From Nocardiopsis sp. FR4 (GTDB taxonomy: Bacteria > Actinomycetota > Actinomycetes > Streptosporangiales > Streptosporangiaceae), in assembly GCF_009830945.1 (NCBI RefSeq), contig NZ_VWVV01000027.1, positions 1 to 64,000 of the forward strand: 64,000 nt of DNA, read 5' to 3'. A model generated the notes under the pieces. That model had not been told where the DNA came from. It searched no databases and worked only from the letters and a program-made list of their open reading frames with translations. Below are positions 40,959 through 49,508 of the stretch, piece after piece (within the stretch, counting starts at the first letter, position 1; each line of letters begins with the position of its first letter). The position numbers and the translations under genes are program-made.

Positions 40959-42020
40959 ATGGCAGGGACCGGCAACGACTCCGCGGCCTCCCCGGGCCGC
41001 GAGAGCACCCCGGGCGAGCCGACCAGGCTGCTGCGCGCGGCACTGCACGAGGTGTCCACGGTCATCGTGGGACAGGAACGCATGGTGGAGCGCTCCCTGA
41101 TCGCCCTGGTGGCCCAGGGCCACTGCCTGATCGAGGGAGTACCCGGCATCGCCAAGACCCTGGCCGTCTCCACCCTGGCCCAGGTCACCGGCGGCTCCTT
41201 CGCCCGGGTGCAGTTCACCCCGGACCTGGTGCCCTCCGACATCGTCGGCACGCGCATCTACCATCCCTCCACCGAGAAGTTCGACGTGGAGCTGGGCCCG
41301 GTCTTCGCCAACTTCGTGCTCGCCGACGAGATCAACCGCGCCCCCGCCAAGGTGCAGTCGGCCCTGCTGGAGGTCATGGCCGAACGGCAGGTGTCCCTAG
41401 GTGGAAACACCTACCCACTCCCCTCCCCGTTCATCGTCATCGCCACACAGAACCCCGTGGAGTCCGAGGGCGTCTACCCGCTGCCCGAGGCCCAGCGCGA
41501 CCGGTTCCTGATGAAGGTCAACGTCGGCCACCCCCGCGCGCACGAGGAGATGGAGATCCTGCGCCGGATGTCGACCACCCCGCCCACCGCCCACCAGGTC
41601 CTGGATCCGGTCACCCTGGGCGAACTGCAGTCCGACGCCCAGCGCGTCCACGTGCACCAGCTCATCGCCGACTACGTGGTGCGCCTGGTCATGGCCACCC
41701 GCGAACCGGAGAACTACCAGATGCCGGACCTGCGCCAGGTCCTGGAGATAGGGGCCAGCCCCCGCGCCACCCTGGGCCTGGTCTCCGCGGCCCGCGCCCT
41801 GGCCCTGCTGCGCGGACGCGACTACGTGCTGCCCGACGACGTGCGGGTCCTGGCCCACGACGTCATCGCCCACCGCCTGGTGCTCACCTTCGACGCCCTG
41901 GCCGACGGGATCACCGCCGAGCAGGTGGTCGACCGCATCCTGTCGACCGTGCTGGCCCCCCGGGTGATCTGGGACGAGCCGCCCAGCGGGGAGACCGCCT
42001 CCTTCGCCTCCCCGAGGTGA
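40959..42020 (+). CDS. MoxR-family AAA+ ATPase
   Basis: A 353-residue MoxR ATPase. Walker A is IEGVPGIAKTLAVSTL (about 60-75), then FTPDLVPSDIVGTRIYHPST, Walker B VLADEINRAPAKVQSALLE (about 122-140), sensor 1 IVIATQNPVESEGVYPLPEA (about 159-178) and sensor 2 GASPRATLGLVSAARALAL. MoxR proteins act as chaperones that activate VWA-domain proteins with metal cofactors. DUF58 and VWA genes follow in the same direction, forming the classic cluster. ATG 40959 follows AGGAAGGCGGG. Confidence 0.94.
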   Translation: MAGTGNDSAASPGRESTPGEPTRLLRAALHEVSTVIVGQERMVERSLIALVAQGHCLIEGVPGIAKTLAVSTLAQVTGGSFARVQFTPDLVPSDIVGTRIYHPSTEKFDVELGPVFANFVLADEINRAPAKVQSALLEVMAERQVSLGGNTYPLPSPFIVIATQNPVESEGVYPLPEAQRDRFLMKVNVGHPRAHEEMEILRRMSTTPPTAHQVLDPVTLGELQSDAQRVHVHQLIADYVVRLVMATREPENYQMPDLRQVLEIGASPRATLGLVSAARALALLRGRDYVLPDDVRVLAHDVIAHRLVLTFDALADGITAEQVVDRILSTVLAPRVIWDEPPSGETASFASPR

Positions 42021-42025
42021 GCGGC

Positions 42026-42994
42026 GTGAGCACACCCGCGATCGGCACCGACCCGCGCCTGCGCGCCGCGCTGCGCCGCCTGGACCTACGCATCGTGCAC
42101 CGCCTGGAGGGGCTGCTGCACGGCGAACACCTGGGGCTGCGCCTGGGCCCGGGCTCGGAGGCCGCCGAGGCCCGCGTGTACCAGCCGGGCGAGGACGACG
42201 TGCGCCGGATGGACTGGTCGGTCACCGCCCGCACCACCGTCCCGCACGTACGCGATCTGGTCGCCGACCGCGAACTGGAGAGCTGGACCCTGCTGGACCT
42301 GTCGCCCAGCATGGACTTCGGCACCGGGCTGCGCTCCAAACGCGAGGTGGCCGTCGGCGCCATGGTGGCGGCCAACCTGCTCACCCAGCGGGTCGGCGAC
42401 CGCTTCGGCGCCCACTTCCTGCACCGGGGCACCATCCGCCGCTGGCCCGCCCGCTCGGGCAAGGAGGCCCTGCTGGCCCTGCTGGCCACGGTGGCCGCGG
42501 CGCCCACGGGTGACGAACGCGACCCCTCCCCCCACCGGGCCACCCTGGCCGACGCCGTGGAGGACCTGGTCCGCACCCGTCGCCGACGGGGACTGCGGGT
42601 GGTCGTCTCCGACTTCCTGGACACCCCCGCCTTCGGCGGCGAGGTCACCTGGGAGCGCCCACTGCGCCAGCTCGCCTCCCGCCACCAGGTGCTCGTGGTG
42701 GAGGTGCTCGACCCCCTCGAACTCGACGTGCCCGAGGTGGGCGACGTGCCCCTGCGCGACCCGCGCACCGGCCGGGTGCGCGACGTGCGGCTCACCCGGA
42801 CCGTACGCGAGCGCTACCGCAGGGCCGCGGCCGACCAGAGGGCCGCGGTGCGCGACGCGCTGCGCCGCTGCGGGGTCCACCACCTCCTGCTACGAACCGA
42901 CCGGGACTGGGTAGTGGACACGGCACGGTTCGTCGTCCACCAGAGGCGCACCGCACACCATCTGGCCCGCCCCACACCGGCGACGCCCCGGTGA
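42026..42994 (+). CDS. DUF58 (VWA-like) protein
   Basis: A 322-residue protein. LRIVHRLEGLLHGEHLGLRL leads into VYQPGEDDVRRMDWSVTART, the DUF58 signature (about 55-75). A VWA-like Rossmann fold has DRELESWTLLDLSPSMDFG (about 90-108, DxSxS metal site) and LRVVVSDFLDTPAFGG (about 190). The start may be GTG 42026 (GAGGTGA five bases upstream) or GTG 42017, which overlaps the moxR stop. DUF58 proteins are partners of MoxR and adjacent VWA proteins, often in envelope stress; the specific role here is unknown. Confidence 0.92.
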   Translation: MSTPAIGTDPRLRAALRRLDLRIVHRLEGLLHGEHLGLRLGPGSEAAEARVYQPGEDDVRRMDWSVTARTTVPHVRDLVADRELESWTLLDLSPSMDFGTGLRSKREVAVGAMVAANLLTQRVGDRFGAHFLHRGTIRRWPARSGKEALLALLATVAAAPTGDERDPSPHRATLADAVEDLVRTRRRRGLRVVVSDFLDTPAFGGEVTWERPLRQLASRHQVLVVEVLDPLELDVPEVGDVPLRDPRTGRVRDVRLTRTVRERYRRAAADQRAAVRDALRRCGVHHLLLRTDRDWVVDTARFVVHQRRTAHHLARPTPATPR

Positions 42995-43074
42995 GCGGCC
43001 GGGGCACCACACCGACGAACGAGGGCGCGGGGGCCGACCCGCGGGACAGAGCCGAGGCGACAGGGGACTGAGCG

Positions 43075-44022
43075 ATGACCTTCCTGGAACCCCAGCGGCT
43101 GTGGTGGCTGCTCCTGGTCGTGCTGCTGGTCGGCGCGTACGTGTTCGCCCAGACACGGCGGCGCGAGTACACGGTGCGCTTCACCAACCTGGCGCTGCTG
43201 GACCAGGTGGTACCGCACCGTCCGGACGTGCGCAGGCACGTCCCCGCGGCGCTGTTCACCCTGACCGTGGGCGTGCTCATCGCCGCCATGGCGCTGCCCG
43301 CGATGCCGGTGGAGCAACCGCGTGAGCGGGCCACGATCATGGTGGCGGTCGACGTGTCCCTGTCCATGGCGGCCACCGACATCGACCCCGACCGCCTGCA
43401 CGCCGCCAAGGAGTCGGCGCAGGGGTTCGTGGGGACACTGCCCGAACGCTTCAACGTGGGGCTGGTGGCCTTCTCCTCCACCGCCACGGTGGTCTCCTCG
43501 CCCTCCCAGGACCACCAGGCGGTGATCAACTCCATCGAGCACCTGCAGATGGGCCCGGGAACCGCGATCGGCGAGGGGGTCTTCGCCTCGCTGGAGGCGA
43601 TCCGCGGCTTCGACGAGGACTCCCGGGAAGACCCGCCCCCCTCGGCGATCGTGCTGCTCTCGGACGGGGAGAACACCAGCGGGCGCGACATCACCCAGGC
43701 CGCGGTCGCGGCCGCCGAACAGGACGTGCCGGTCTCCACGATCGCCTTCGGCACGGGCGCGGCGATGATCGAGATCGACGGGTACCAGGTGCCCGCCAAC
43801 ATCGACAAGGACGCGCTGCGCGGCCTGGCCCAGGAGACGGGCGGCCACTTCTACGAGGCCGAGAGCGAGACGGAGCTGAACGAGGTCTACGAGGACATCG
43901 GCTCCTCCCTGGGCACCGAGCTGGTGCACGAGGAGATTGTCACACGTTTCGTCCTGGTGGCGATCCTGCTGGCCCTGGCCACGGCGCTGACGTCGCTGCT
44001 GTGGTTCCAACGGCTTCCGTGA
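43075..44022 (+). CDS. VWA domain membrane protein (BatA-like)
   Basis: A 315-residue protein. Helix 1 is LWWLLLVVLLVGAYVFA (9-25), and a second helix sits at about 58-78. The VWA domain runs from about 86: the metal-ion motif DVSLSMAATD (DxSxS), LVAFSSTATVVSSPSQDHQA, and IVLLSDGENTSGRDI. The C-terminal helix LVAILLALATALTSLLWF (about 295-312) anchors the tail. The layout is that of BatA/YfbK-type proteins of MoxR clusters, with the VWA domain outside the membrane. It follows DUF58 by 80 bases in the same direction. Confidence 0.92.
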   Translation: MTFLEPQRLWWLLLVVLLVGAYVFAQTRRREYTVRFTNLALLDQVVPHRPDVRRHVPAALFTLTVGVLIAAMALPAMPVEQPRERATIMVAVDVSLSMAATDIDPDRLHAAKESAQGFVGTLPERFNVGLVAFSSTATVVSSPSQDHQAVINSIEHLQMGPGTAIGEGVFASLEAIRGFDEDSREDPPPSAIVLLSDGENTSGRDITQAAVAAAEQDVPVSTIAFGTGAAMIEIDGYQVPANIDKDALRGLAQETGGHFYEAESETELNEVYEDIGSSLGTELVHEEIVTRFVLVAILLALATALTSLLWFQRLP

Positions 44023-44164
44023 GGCCCTCAGCGGCCACCGGACCCAACCCCGCGCTCCCACTAGTGGCCTGGGTCACATCCCTTTCGCAGGGGTTTACGA
44101 CTTTTACGTCATCTTCACGGGTTAGCGTTGGCATGTTTTGTCATGCCCATCCACTTGAGGAACG
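44023..44164 (+). promoter_or_regulatory. Promoter region with a GGCATG inverted repeat before the HAD gene
   Basis: The 142-base gap contains TTTACG and TAGCGT with about 14 bases between them, a plausible promoter, and GGCATG (44130-44135) inverted with CATGCC (44142-44147) around TTTTGT. The repeat lies between promoter and start and may be a repressor site. Roles are inferred. Confidence 0.45.
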
Positions 44165-44899
44165 ATGCCGAACACACCCGCAGCGCCGACGGCGATCTGC
44201 TTCGATCTGGACGACACCCTCATCGACGACCTCGCCGCGTCGTCCGCGGGGCTCCGCGCGGTCATGGAGCGGCTCGGCCACCCCGACTTCGGTGCCGCTC
44301 GCTGCCTGTGGGACGTGCAGACCGAGATCTCCTTCGGCGCCTACCTGCGCGGCCGCCTGAGCCTCGACCAGCAGCGCCGTGAGCGCATCCGCGCCCTGGC
44401 CGTCCAGGCCGGCCACGCCGACATCGCCGACCAGCACTGCGACGACCTGTACCGCCTGTACCTGGACGCGCACCGCTCGGCCTGGCAGGTCTTCCCCGAC
44501 GCCGTCCCCGCCCTGAACGCCCTGGCCTCGGCCGGCTACCGCCTGGCCGTGGTCACCAACGGCATCGAGAGCCTGCAGCACGCCAAGCTGCAGGCCCTGG
44601 AGTTGACCCCCTACTTCCACGCGGTGGTGTGCTCCGACACCGCCGGGGCCGGCAAGCCCGACCCCCGGATCTTCCACACCGCCGCCCAGCGGCTGGGCGT
44701 GGACCCCGCCGCCTGCTGGCACGTGGGCGACCAGATCCAGGCCGACGGCGTGGGCGCCGTGGCCGCGCGCATGCACCCCGTCATGATCGACCGCCGCGGC
44801 CACCAGCGCTTCGAGGCCGTACCCACCATCACCGGCCTGGACGACCTCCTGCGCATGGTGGGCCTGCACAGCCCCGCCCCCACCGCCGGAACGCTGTGA
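44165..44899 (+). CDS. HAD-superfamily hydrolase
   Basis: A 244-residue HAD phosphatase with a C1 helical cap. Motif I ICFDLDDTLIDDLA (nucleophile DLDDT, about 12-25), motif II LAVVTNGIESLQHAK (about 120), Lys in SDTAGAGKPDPRIFHTAA (about 158-175) and motif IV HVGDQIQADGVGAVAAR (about 182-198). It is the YjjG/HAD-IA subtype; such enzymes hydrolyse nucleotide or sugar phosphates. ATG 44165 has TTGAGGAAC upstream. Its stop overlaps the start of the NUDIX gene by GTGA, giving a two-gene coupled operon of phosphate-ester/nucleotide hydrolases. Confidence 0.9.
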   Translation: MPNTPAAPTAICFDLDDTLIDDLAASSAGLRAVMERLGHPDFGAARCLWDVQTEISFGAYLRGRLSLDQQRRERIRALAVQAGHADIADQHCDDLYRLYLDAHRSAWQVFPDAVPALNALASAGYRLAVVTNGIESLQHAKLQALELTPYFHAVVCSDTAGAGKPDPRIFHTAAQRLGVDPAACWHVGDQIQADGVGAVAARMHPVMIDRRGHQRFEAVPTITGLDDLLRMVGLHSPAPTAGTL

Positions 44900-45660
44900 C
44901 CACGACCCCTGGCCCGCAACCGGGACGGCGCGTGACCGCACACCTGGTCACCGCCTCCGGGGTACGGGGAACCCGCGTGGCCTTCGGACAGGATCCGGCC
45001 CACGCGGCGCGCGCCCTGGGCGGCCTGGCGCCCCACACCCCCCTGCGCGCACTGGACGTGCTCACCGAGCTGACCCGAGCACCGGACGGCACACCCCTGC
45101 ACATCGACCGGGTCGTCTTCGCCCCGCCCGAGAGCGCCGGTTACTGGCCCTCGGCGGCGGCCGGAACCGGACTGCGCCCCTCAGCCGCCGAACTGGCCGA
45201 GGAGGAGGCGCTCCCGGCCGCCGACCCGCCCCCGCTGCGCCGTTTCGCCTCCTACGGCGTCGTCAGCGACCCGCGGGGCCGCGTCCTGCTCAGCCTCATC
45301 GCCCCCGGCTTCCCCGGCGCCGACACCTGGCACCTGCCGGGCGGCGGCGTGGACGCGGGCGAGGACGTGCGCGCCGCCCTGCGCCGCGAGGTGGTCGAGG
45401 AGACCGGCCAGCACGGGGTGATCGGCGACCTGCTCACCGTCTCCAGCCACCGCAGGCGGCGACCCGGCGGCCGCGAGGTCTACGCGGTGTGGGTGTTCTT
45501 CCACGTGTTCGTGGCCGACCCCACCCCCGCCCGGGTCCTGGAGGCGGACGGCTCGACCGCCGACTGCGCCTGGTTCGCCCCCGAGGAACTGGTCCGGCTG
45601 CGGCTGTCCGCCACCGCCCTGCGCGGCCTGGAGTACCTGACCGGCCACCGAGGCCGCTGA
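44896..45660 (+). CDS. NUDIX hydrolase
   Basis: A 254-residue protein. The NUDIX box GGGVDAGEDVRAALRREVVE followed by ETG (about 148-170) matches Gx5Ex7REUxEExGU. A N-terminal region of about 110 residues, with LGGLAPHTPLRALDVLTELT, is unlike short NUDIX proteins. DCAWFAPEELVRLRLSATAL closes the domain. It removes a nucleoside-diphosphate-linked group; the substrate is unknown. The GTG start overlaps the HAD stop, so both proteins are made together. A strong hairpin follows the stop. Confidence 0.88.
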   Translation: MTTTPGPQPGRRVTAHLVTASGVRGTRVAFGQDPAHAARALGGLAPHTPLRALDVLTELTRAPDGTPLHIDRVVFAPPESAGYWPSAAAGTGLRPSAAELAEEEALPAADPPPLRRFASYGVVSDPRGRVLLSLIAPGFPGADTWHLPGGGVDAGEDVRAALRREVVEETGQHGVIGDLLTVSSHRRRRPGGREVYAVWVFFHVFVADPTPARVLEADGSTADCAWFAPEELVRLRLSATALRGLEYLTGHRGR

Positions 45661-45675
45661 GAACCGAGCCCGCCG

Positions 45676-45693
45676 GCCGCCCCGAGGGGCGGC
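45676..45693. terminator. GC hairpin between convergent NUDIX and permease genes
   Basis: GCCGCCCC (45676-45683) pairs with GGGGCGGC (45686-45693) with a 2-base loop in a 50-base gap. It is centred between converging units and ends both. Confidence 0.85.
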
Positions 45694-45710
45694 GGGGGTT
45701 CGGGTACGGC

Positions 45711-46979
45711 TCAGAAACGCAGCCCCAAGCGCTCACGCAGCCACCACAGGCCCGCGCCCGCGGCCAGGACCGCCATCCCGGTGATGACCGCCGGCAACGG
45801 CAGGCTGCACGCCAGCACCACACACCCCGCCAGACCGGTCAGGGGCACCACCAGGGGCGGACGGGGCTCGTCCGGCCCCAGCCTCAGCGCCGAGGCGTTG
45901 GTGATCGCGTAGTACACCAGCACGCCGAAGGCCGAGAAGGCGATCGCCCCGCGCAGGTCGGTGAACACCACCAGGGCCACGACCAGCACCGCGATCAGTA
46001 CCTCGGCGCGGTGGGGCACCCCGAAGCGCCCGTGCACCACCGCCAGGGAACGGGGCAGGTGCCCGTCGGCGGCCATCGCGGCCGCCGTCCGCGACACCCC
46101 CAGCACCAGGGAGAGCAGGGCGCCCAGACTGGCCAGGGCCGCCCCCGCCACCACCACCGGGGCCAACCAGGGATACCCGGCCACCTGGACCGCGTCGACC
46201 ATGGGGGTGTCGGTGGTGGACAGGCGCTCACGGCCCAGCACGATCAGCAGGCCCGTGCCCAGCACCAGGTAGACCAGCAGCACCCCGCCCAGGGCCAGGT
46301 TGATCGCCCGCGGGATGGTGGTGCGCGGATCACGCACCTCACCGCCCAGCGTGGCCACCCGCGCGTACCCCGCGAAGGCGAAGAAGACCATCCCGGCCGC
46401 GCCGAGCACACCGAAGGAGCCCGGCCAGGGCCCCAACCCCTCCACCTGCGCGACCGCGGCCAGGCGCCCGCTGAGCACCATCGTCACCGCCACCCCGGCC
46501 AGGACCGCCAGGACGCACACCACCAGCACCTTGACCACCAGCGTGGAGCGCTGGACCCCCCGGTAGTTGAGCGCGGTCAGGGCCAGCACCGCCGCCACCG
46601 CCAGCGGCTTCTCCCACCCGGGCAGGACGTAGGCGCCGAAGGTCAGCGCCATGGCCGCGCAGGAGGCGGTCTTGCCCACCACGAAGGACCAGCCCGCCAG
46701 GTAGCCCCACAGCTCGCCCAGGCGCTCGCGCCCGTAGACGTAGGTGCCCCCCGACTCGGGGTGGCTGACCGCGAGCCGGGCCGAGGAGACGGCGTTGCAG
46801 TAGGCGACCAGGCCCGCGATGAGGATGGCCACGGGCAGCCATGCGCCCGCGCCCAGCGCGGCGGGGGCGAAGACGGTGAACACTCCGGCGCCGAGCATGG
46901 CGCCCGCGCCGATGGCGACGGCGTCCGCGGTGCCGAGGACGCGGGCGGGTCTGGCCTGGGGTCCGGACGAGGTGGGCAA
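45711..46979 (-). CDS. APC-family amino acid permease
   Basis: A 422-residue transporter with about 12 helices. VLGTADAVAIGAGAMLGAGV, then FTVFAPAALGAGAWL, is the APC start with its unwound GAGxxGAG helix 1. ESGGTYVYGRERLGELWGYL and AGWSFVVGKTASCAAMALT follow, and FAFAGYARVATLGGEVRDP is the helix-6 region. It resembles YjeH/RhtX-type and broad amino acid permeases; the substrate is not inferable. I assign the start to TTG 46979, because AAGGAGACCC sits directly before it and the upstream frame is non-coding in style; this is an unusual start. Confidence 0.87.
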   Translation of the reverse strand: MPTSSGPQARPARVLGTADAVAIGAGAMLGAGVFTVFAPAALGAGAWLPVAILIAGLVAYCNAVSSARLAVSHPESGGTYVYGRERLGELWGYLAGWSFVVGKTASCAAMALTFGAYVLPGWEKPLAVAAVLALTALNYRGVQRSTLVVKVLVVCVLAVLAGVAVTMVLSGRLAAVAQVEGLGPWPGSFGVLGAAGMVFFAFAGYARVATLGGEVRDPRTTIPRAINLALGGVLLVYLVLGTGLLIVLGRERLSTTDTPMVDAVQVAGYPWLAPVVVAGAALASLGALLSLVLGVSRTAAAMAADGHLPRSLAVVHGRFGVPHRAEVLIAVLVVALVVFTDLRGAIAFSAFGVLVYYAITNASALRLGPDEPRPPLVVPLTGLAGCVVLACSLPLPAVITGMAVLAAGAGLWWLRERLGLRF

Positions 46980-47297
46980 CGGGTCTCCTTGCGTGGGTGC
47001 TCCCGGCTCCGGCCGGGCGGGGACGTACCCGACTTCCGAGTGTGCCCGATGCCGGTGACCACCGGGCGCAAAGAGGCCGTGCCCGCAGTGGCCGGTTCCG
47101 GTCCGTGCGGTGTCCTCCGGCCGCCCGGCCCCGCACACACGCACCCCGTCCGGGGCCGGGTCAGCCCCCGCCCGCCCGGCGCCAACCCGACCACGGCACC
47201 CGCGCACACGCCGCGGGCCCGGACCGGCATCGGTCCGGGCCCGCGGCCGCGCGCGTCGGCCCCCCGCCCGGGGCGGGCCACCGCGGTGCGCGCACGC
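46980..47297. other. 320-base region without a gene
   Basis: It holds the leftward promoter of the permease and the 3' end of the DUF1918 unit. The only strong structure is the hairpin at 47211-47246. No coding frame with motifs or ribosome site is seen. Confidence 0.6.
47211..47246. terminator. 16-bp perfect hairpin after the DUF1918-DUF1876 gene
   Basis: CCGCGGGCCCGGACCG (47211-47226) pairs without mismatch with 47231-47246 over loop GCAT. It lies 52 bases beyond the stop of the leftward gene. Confidence 0.85.
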
Positions 47298-47804
47298 TCA
47301 GGTGGGGTGCCACGGGGAGCCGGTGTTCTCGTTGATGTCCTCCGCGGCGACCTGGCGGAGCTGGCGCGAGAGGTCGGACAGGGCCCGCGAGACCGCGAGC
47401 TCCTCCCCGATCTCGGGTACGTCCAGATCCGTGGGGTGCTTGCGGGCCATCCCGTGCCCCCGCAGCGCCGTACCGTCGTCGGCGACCAGGCCCACCTCGG
47501 CCCAGGTCCGCGCGCTGTCGCCCTCGGTCTCCTCGGCGACGACGACGTCGACGGTCCAACGCTTCATCGTCTGCATGGCATCGGCCCCCTCTGCGCTGGC
47601 GCCCTTACCGTCGGGCGGATGTTCGATGTGCGCGTCCGGCCCCGGGTAGACCAGGGAGTCGTGTCCCCGGTCGGCGTCGGACCAGTGCACCTGGTACGGG
47701 GGCGATCCCTCGGGCCCCCTGACCCCGGTGACGACACCCGTCCTGCGGTGGGTGTGATCGCTCGGGCTCTCCACGACCAGCCGGTCTCCTACCTGTGCTC
47801 GCAT
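47298..47804 (-). CDS. DUF1918-DUF1876 fusion protein
   Basis: About 168 residues. N-terminal DUF1918: MRAQVGDRLVVESPSDHTHR, RTGVVTGVRGPEGSPPYQVH and WSDADRGHDSLVYPGPDA (1-60). A short linker follows. C-terminal DUF1876/dsRBFC: KRWTVDVVVAEETEGDSART, WAEVGLVADDGTALRGHGMA and LAVSRALSDLSRQLRQVAAE (about 85-165). In other actinomycetes the two domains are often separate small proteins, both common in stress regulons; functions are unknown. GGGGGAACCC precedes ATG 47804. The fusion suggests the two domains act together. Confidence 0.88.
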   Translation of the reverse strand: MRAQVGDRLVVESPSDHTHRRTGVVTGVRGPEGSPPYQVHWSDADRGHDSLVYPGPDAHIEHPPDGKGASAEGADAMQTMKRWTVDVVVAEETEGDSARTWAEVGLVADDGTALRGHGMARKHPTDLDVPEIGEELAVSRALSDLSRQLRQVAAEDINENTGSPWHPT

Positions 47805-47945
47805 GGGTTCCCCCACAAACCTCGGGTACCTCCATCTTCGGCACTCCCGGCGTCCCGGTCCGAGGGGTTGGCGATTTCGTTCCCGCGGGCAGGACAGGTT
47901 TTTGCCCGGTACGGGGTGCCGCGCGGGGGCTGGTAGCGTCACGGC

Positions 47946-48590
47946 GTGGCCCAGCACTACTTCGACTCCGATCCGGGCGCCGCCAGCCGCCCCTCCGCCG
48001 CCGACCTGGTCCTGCCCGACCTGCACCTGCGGCTGCACACCGACCGGGGCGTGTTCTCCCCCGACAAGGTCGACCTGGGCACGCGCGTACTGCTGGAGAC
48101 CGTCCCGGCGCCGCCCGCCCGGGGGCGCCTGCTCGACCTGGGCTGCGGCTACGGACCCATCGCCCTGACCCTGGCCTCGCGCGCACCGGGCGCGCGCGTG
48201 CTCGGCGTGGACGTCAACGCCCGCGCGGTGGGCCTGGCCCGGCGCAACGCCGCCGAGCACGCCCTGGCCCACGCCCGCTTCGCCGTGGTCGAACCCGACG
48301 GCGCACCGGCCGCGGGCGACGCCGACGCGCCCGAACCCGCCGAGCTGCTCGGCCCCTTCGACGCGATCTGGTCCAACCCGCCCATCAGGGTCGGCAAGGG
48401 GGTACTGCACGCCATGCTGCGCACCTGGCTGGGGCGGCTGACCCCCCAGGGCACAGCCCACCTGGTGGTCCAGCGCCACCTGGGCGCGGACTCCCTGCAC
48501 ACCTGGCTCGACTCCCAGGGTCTGCCCACCGAGCGCGTGGCCTCCCGGTCGGGCTTCCGGGTCCTGGCGGTACGGCGTTCCACGGCTTGA
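47946..48590 (+). CDS. RsmC-like class I methyltransferase
   Basis: A 214-residue methyltransferase. HYFDSDPGAASRPSAADLVL and GVFSPDKVDLGTRVLLETVP match the small actinobacterial RsmC/RlmG-type proteins. SAM motif I is GRLLDLGCGYGPIALTLASR (about 60-79), and the catalytic-type motif is WSNPPIRVGK (about 142-151), as in guanine-N2 rRNA methyltransferases. It probably methylates rRNA (inference). It is followed about 125 bases later by a second RNA methyltransferase. GTG 47946 may be leaderless, because no Shine-Dalgarno is seen. Confidence 0.9.
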   Translation: MAQHYFDSDPGAASRPSAADLVLPDLHLRLHTDRGVFSPDKVDLGTRVLLETVPAPPARGRLLDLGCGYGPIALTLASRAPGARVLGVDVNARAVGLARRNAAEHALAHARFAVVEPDGAPAAGDADAPEPAELLGPFDAIWSNPPIRVGKGVLHAMLRTWLGRLTPQGTAHLVVQRHLGADSLHTWLDSQGLPTERVASRSGFRVLAVRRSTA

Positions 48591-48713
48591 AACGGCTTTT
48601 GCCAGGATGTGTCCCGGCTCATGCGTGCGAGCACACGCGGTGACCGGTACTCTGTGGCGAACAACCGACCCCGGGCACCGGCCCGGACACACCCGTCGAG
48701 GAACACACCGCAG

Positions 48714-49274
48714 TTGAGCACGCAGTTGCGTCCCACGGACGTCAAACGCCTGAACCGCCAGTGGCGCAGGCGCACCGAGGGCAGACTCGCCCTCCTGGTG
48801 GAATCGGTCACCCAGCCCTTCAACCTGGGGTCCATCCTGCGCACCTGCGCGACCTTCGGCGTGGACCAGCTCTGGCTCACCGGCAACAGCGCCGACCCCG
48901 GCGACCCCAAGGTCGGCAAGACCGCCCTGGGCACCGCCGCCAAGGTCGAGCACACCCGGCTGGCCTCCACACCCGAGGCCCTGGCCGCCGCCCGCGACGC
49001 GGGCTACAAGGTCGTCGCGGTCGAGCTGGCCAGCGGCGCCGTGCCGCTGCACGCCGCCCCGCTGGAGGCCGACGTGTGCCTGGCGGTGGGCGCCGAGGAC
49101 CACGGCTGCTCCCCCGCGCTGCTCGCCGGCGCGGACGCCCTCACCTACATTCCGCAGATCGGGCGGGTGGGATCGCTGAACGTGGCCGTGGCCACCGCGA
49201 TCGCGCTCGCCGAGGCCCGCCGCCGTGAGTGGGCCTCCCTCGGCGGAGAGGCCGACGCCCCGGTGGGCACCTGA
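48714..49274 (+). CDS. SpoU/TrmH-family RNA 2'-O-methyltransferase
   Basis: About 186 residues of the SPOUT knot: ALLVESVTQPFNLGSILRTC (motif 1, about 25-44), LAVGAEDHGCSPALL (motif 2, about 124) and YIPQIGRVGSLNVAVATAIA (motif 3, about 146). It transfers methyl to a 2'-hydroxyl of tRNA or rRNA ribose. The TTG at 48714 is used because GAGGAA lies upstream and it gives a normal start (RPTDVKRLNRQWRRRTEGRL); the frame is open further upstream. A short pair with the preceding methyltransferase suggests RNA modification. Confidence 0.88.
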   Translation: MSTQLRPTDVKRLNRQWRRRTEGRLALLVESVTQPFNLGSILRTCATFGVDQLWLTGNSADPGDPKVGKTALGTAAKVEHTRLASTPEALAAARDAGYKVVAVELASGAVPLHAAPLEADVCLAVGAEDHGCSPALLAGADALTYIPQIGRVGSLNVAVATAIALAEARRREWASLGGEADAPVGT

Positions 49275-49508
49275 GCGGGAACATTCCCCGCGCCCGGGTC
49301 GTCCTTATCTTCGCACCCTCACAACAGGACCACTCCTGTCACATCGTCAACGCGCACCACGCGCAGAGAGAGGAACAGTGGACCCGTCCCGAAGTACCGG
49401 CAGCATCCTTCGAGGATGCTGTGACGCAGACGACGAGCCCCCTTCTACGAAGGGCGCGCACCTTCGTGGTAACCAGTCCGCGAGGCGGAACCAGGCGGTG
49501 CGTGCCCG
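49275..49508 (+). ncRNA. Hairpin-rich 5' leader of the CNNM transporter operon (putative)
   Basis: A 234-base leader with an unusual series of stems: ACAGGA/TCCTGT (49324-49339), CAGCATCC/GGATGCTG (49401-49421, loop TTCGA), CCCTTC/GAAGGG (49440-49454) and TCCGC/GCGGA (49477-49489). Some of the stems have small stable loops. It leads into CorC/CNNM-type transporter genes, so an ion-responsive or attenuating RNA is possible. I could not match it to the M-box, ykoY or other classes from memory. Structure is seen; regulatory function is inference. Confidence 0.45.

Noticed and set aside
49275-49508. M-box or yybP-ykoY riboswitch
   Set aside because: I could not find the conserved cores of these classes in the leader; left as an unassigned structured leader.
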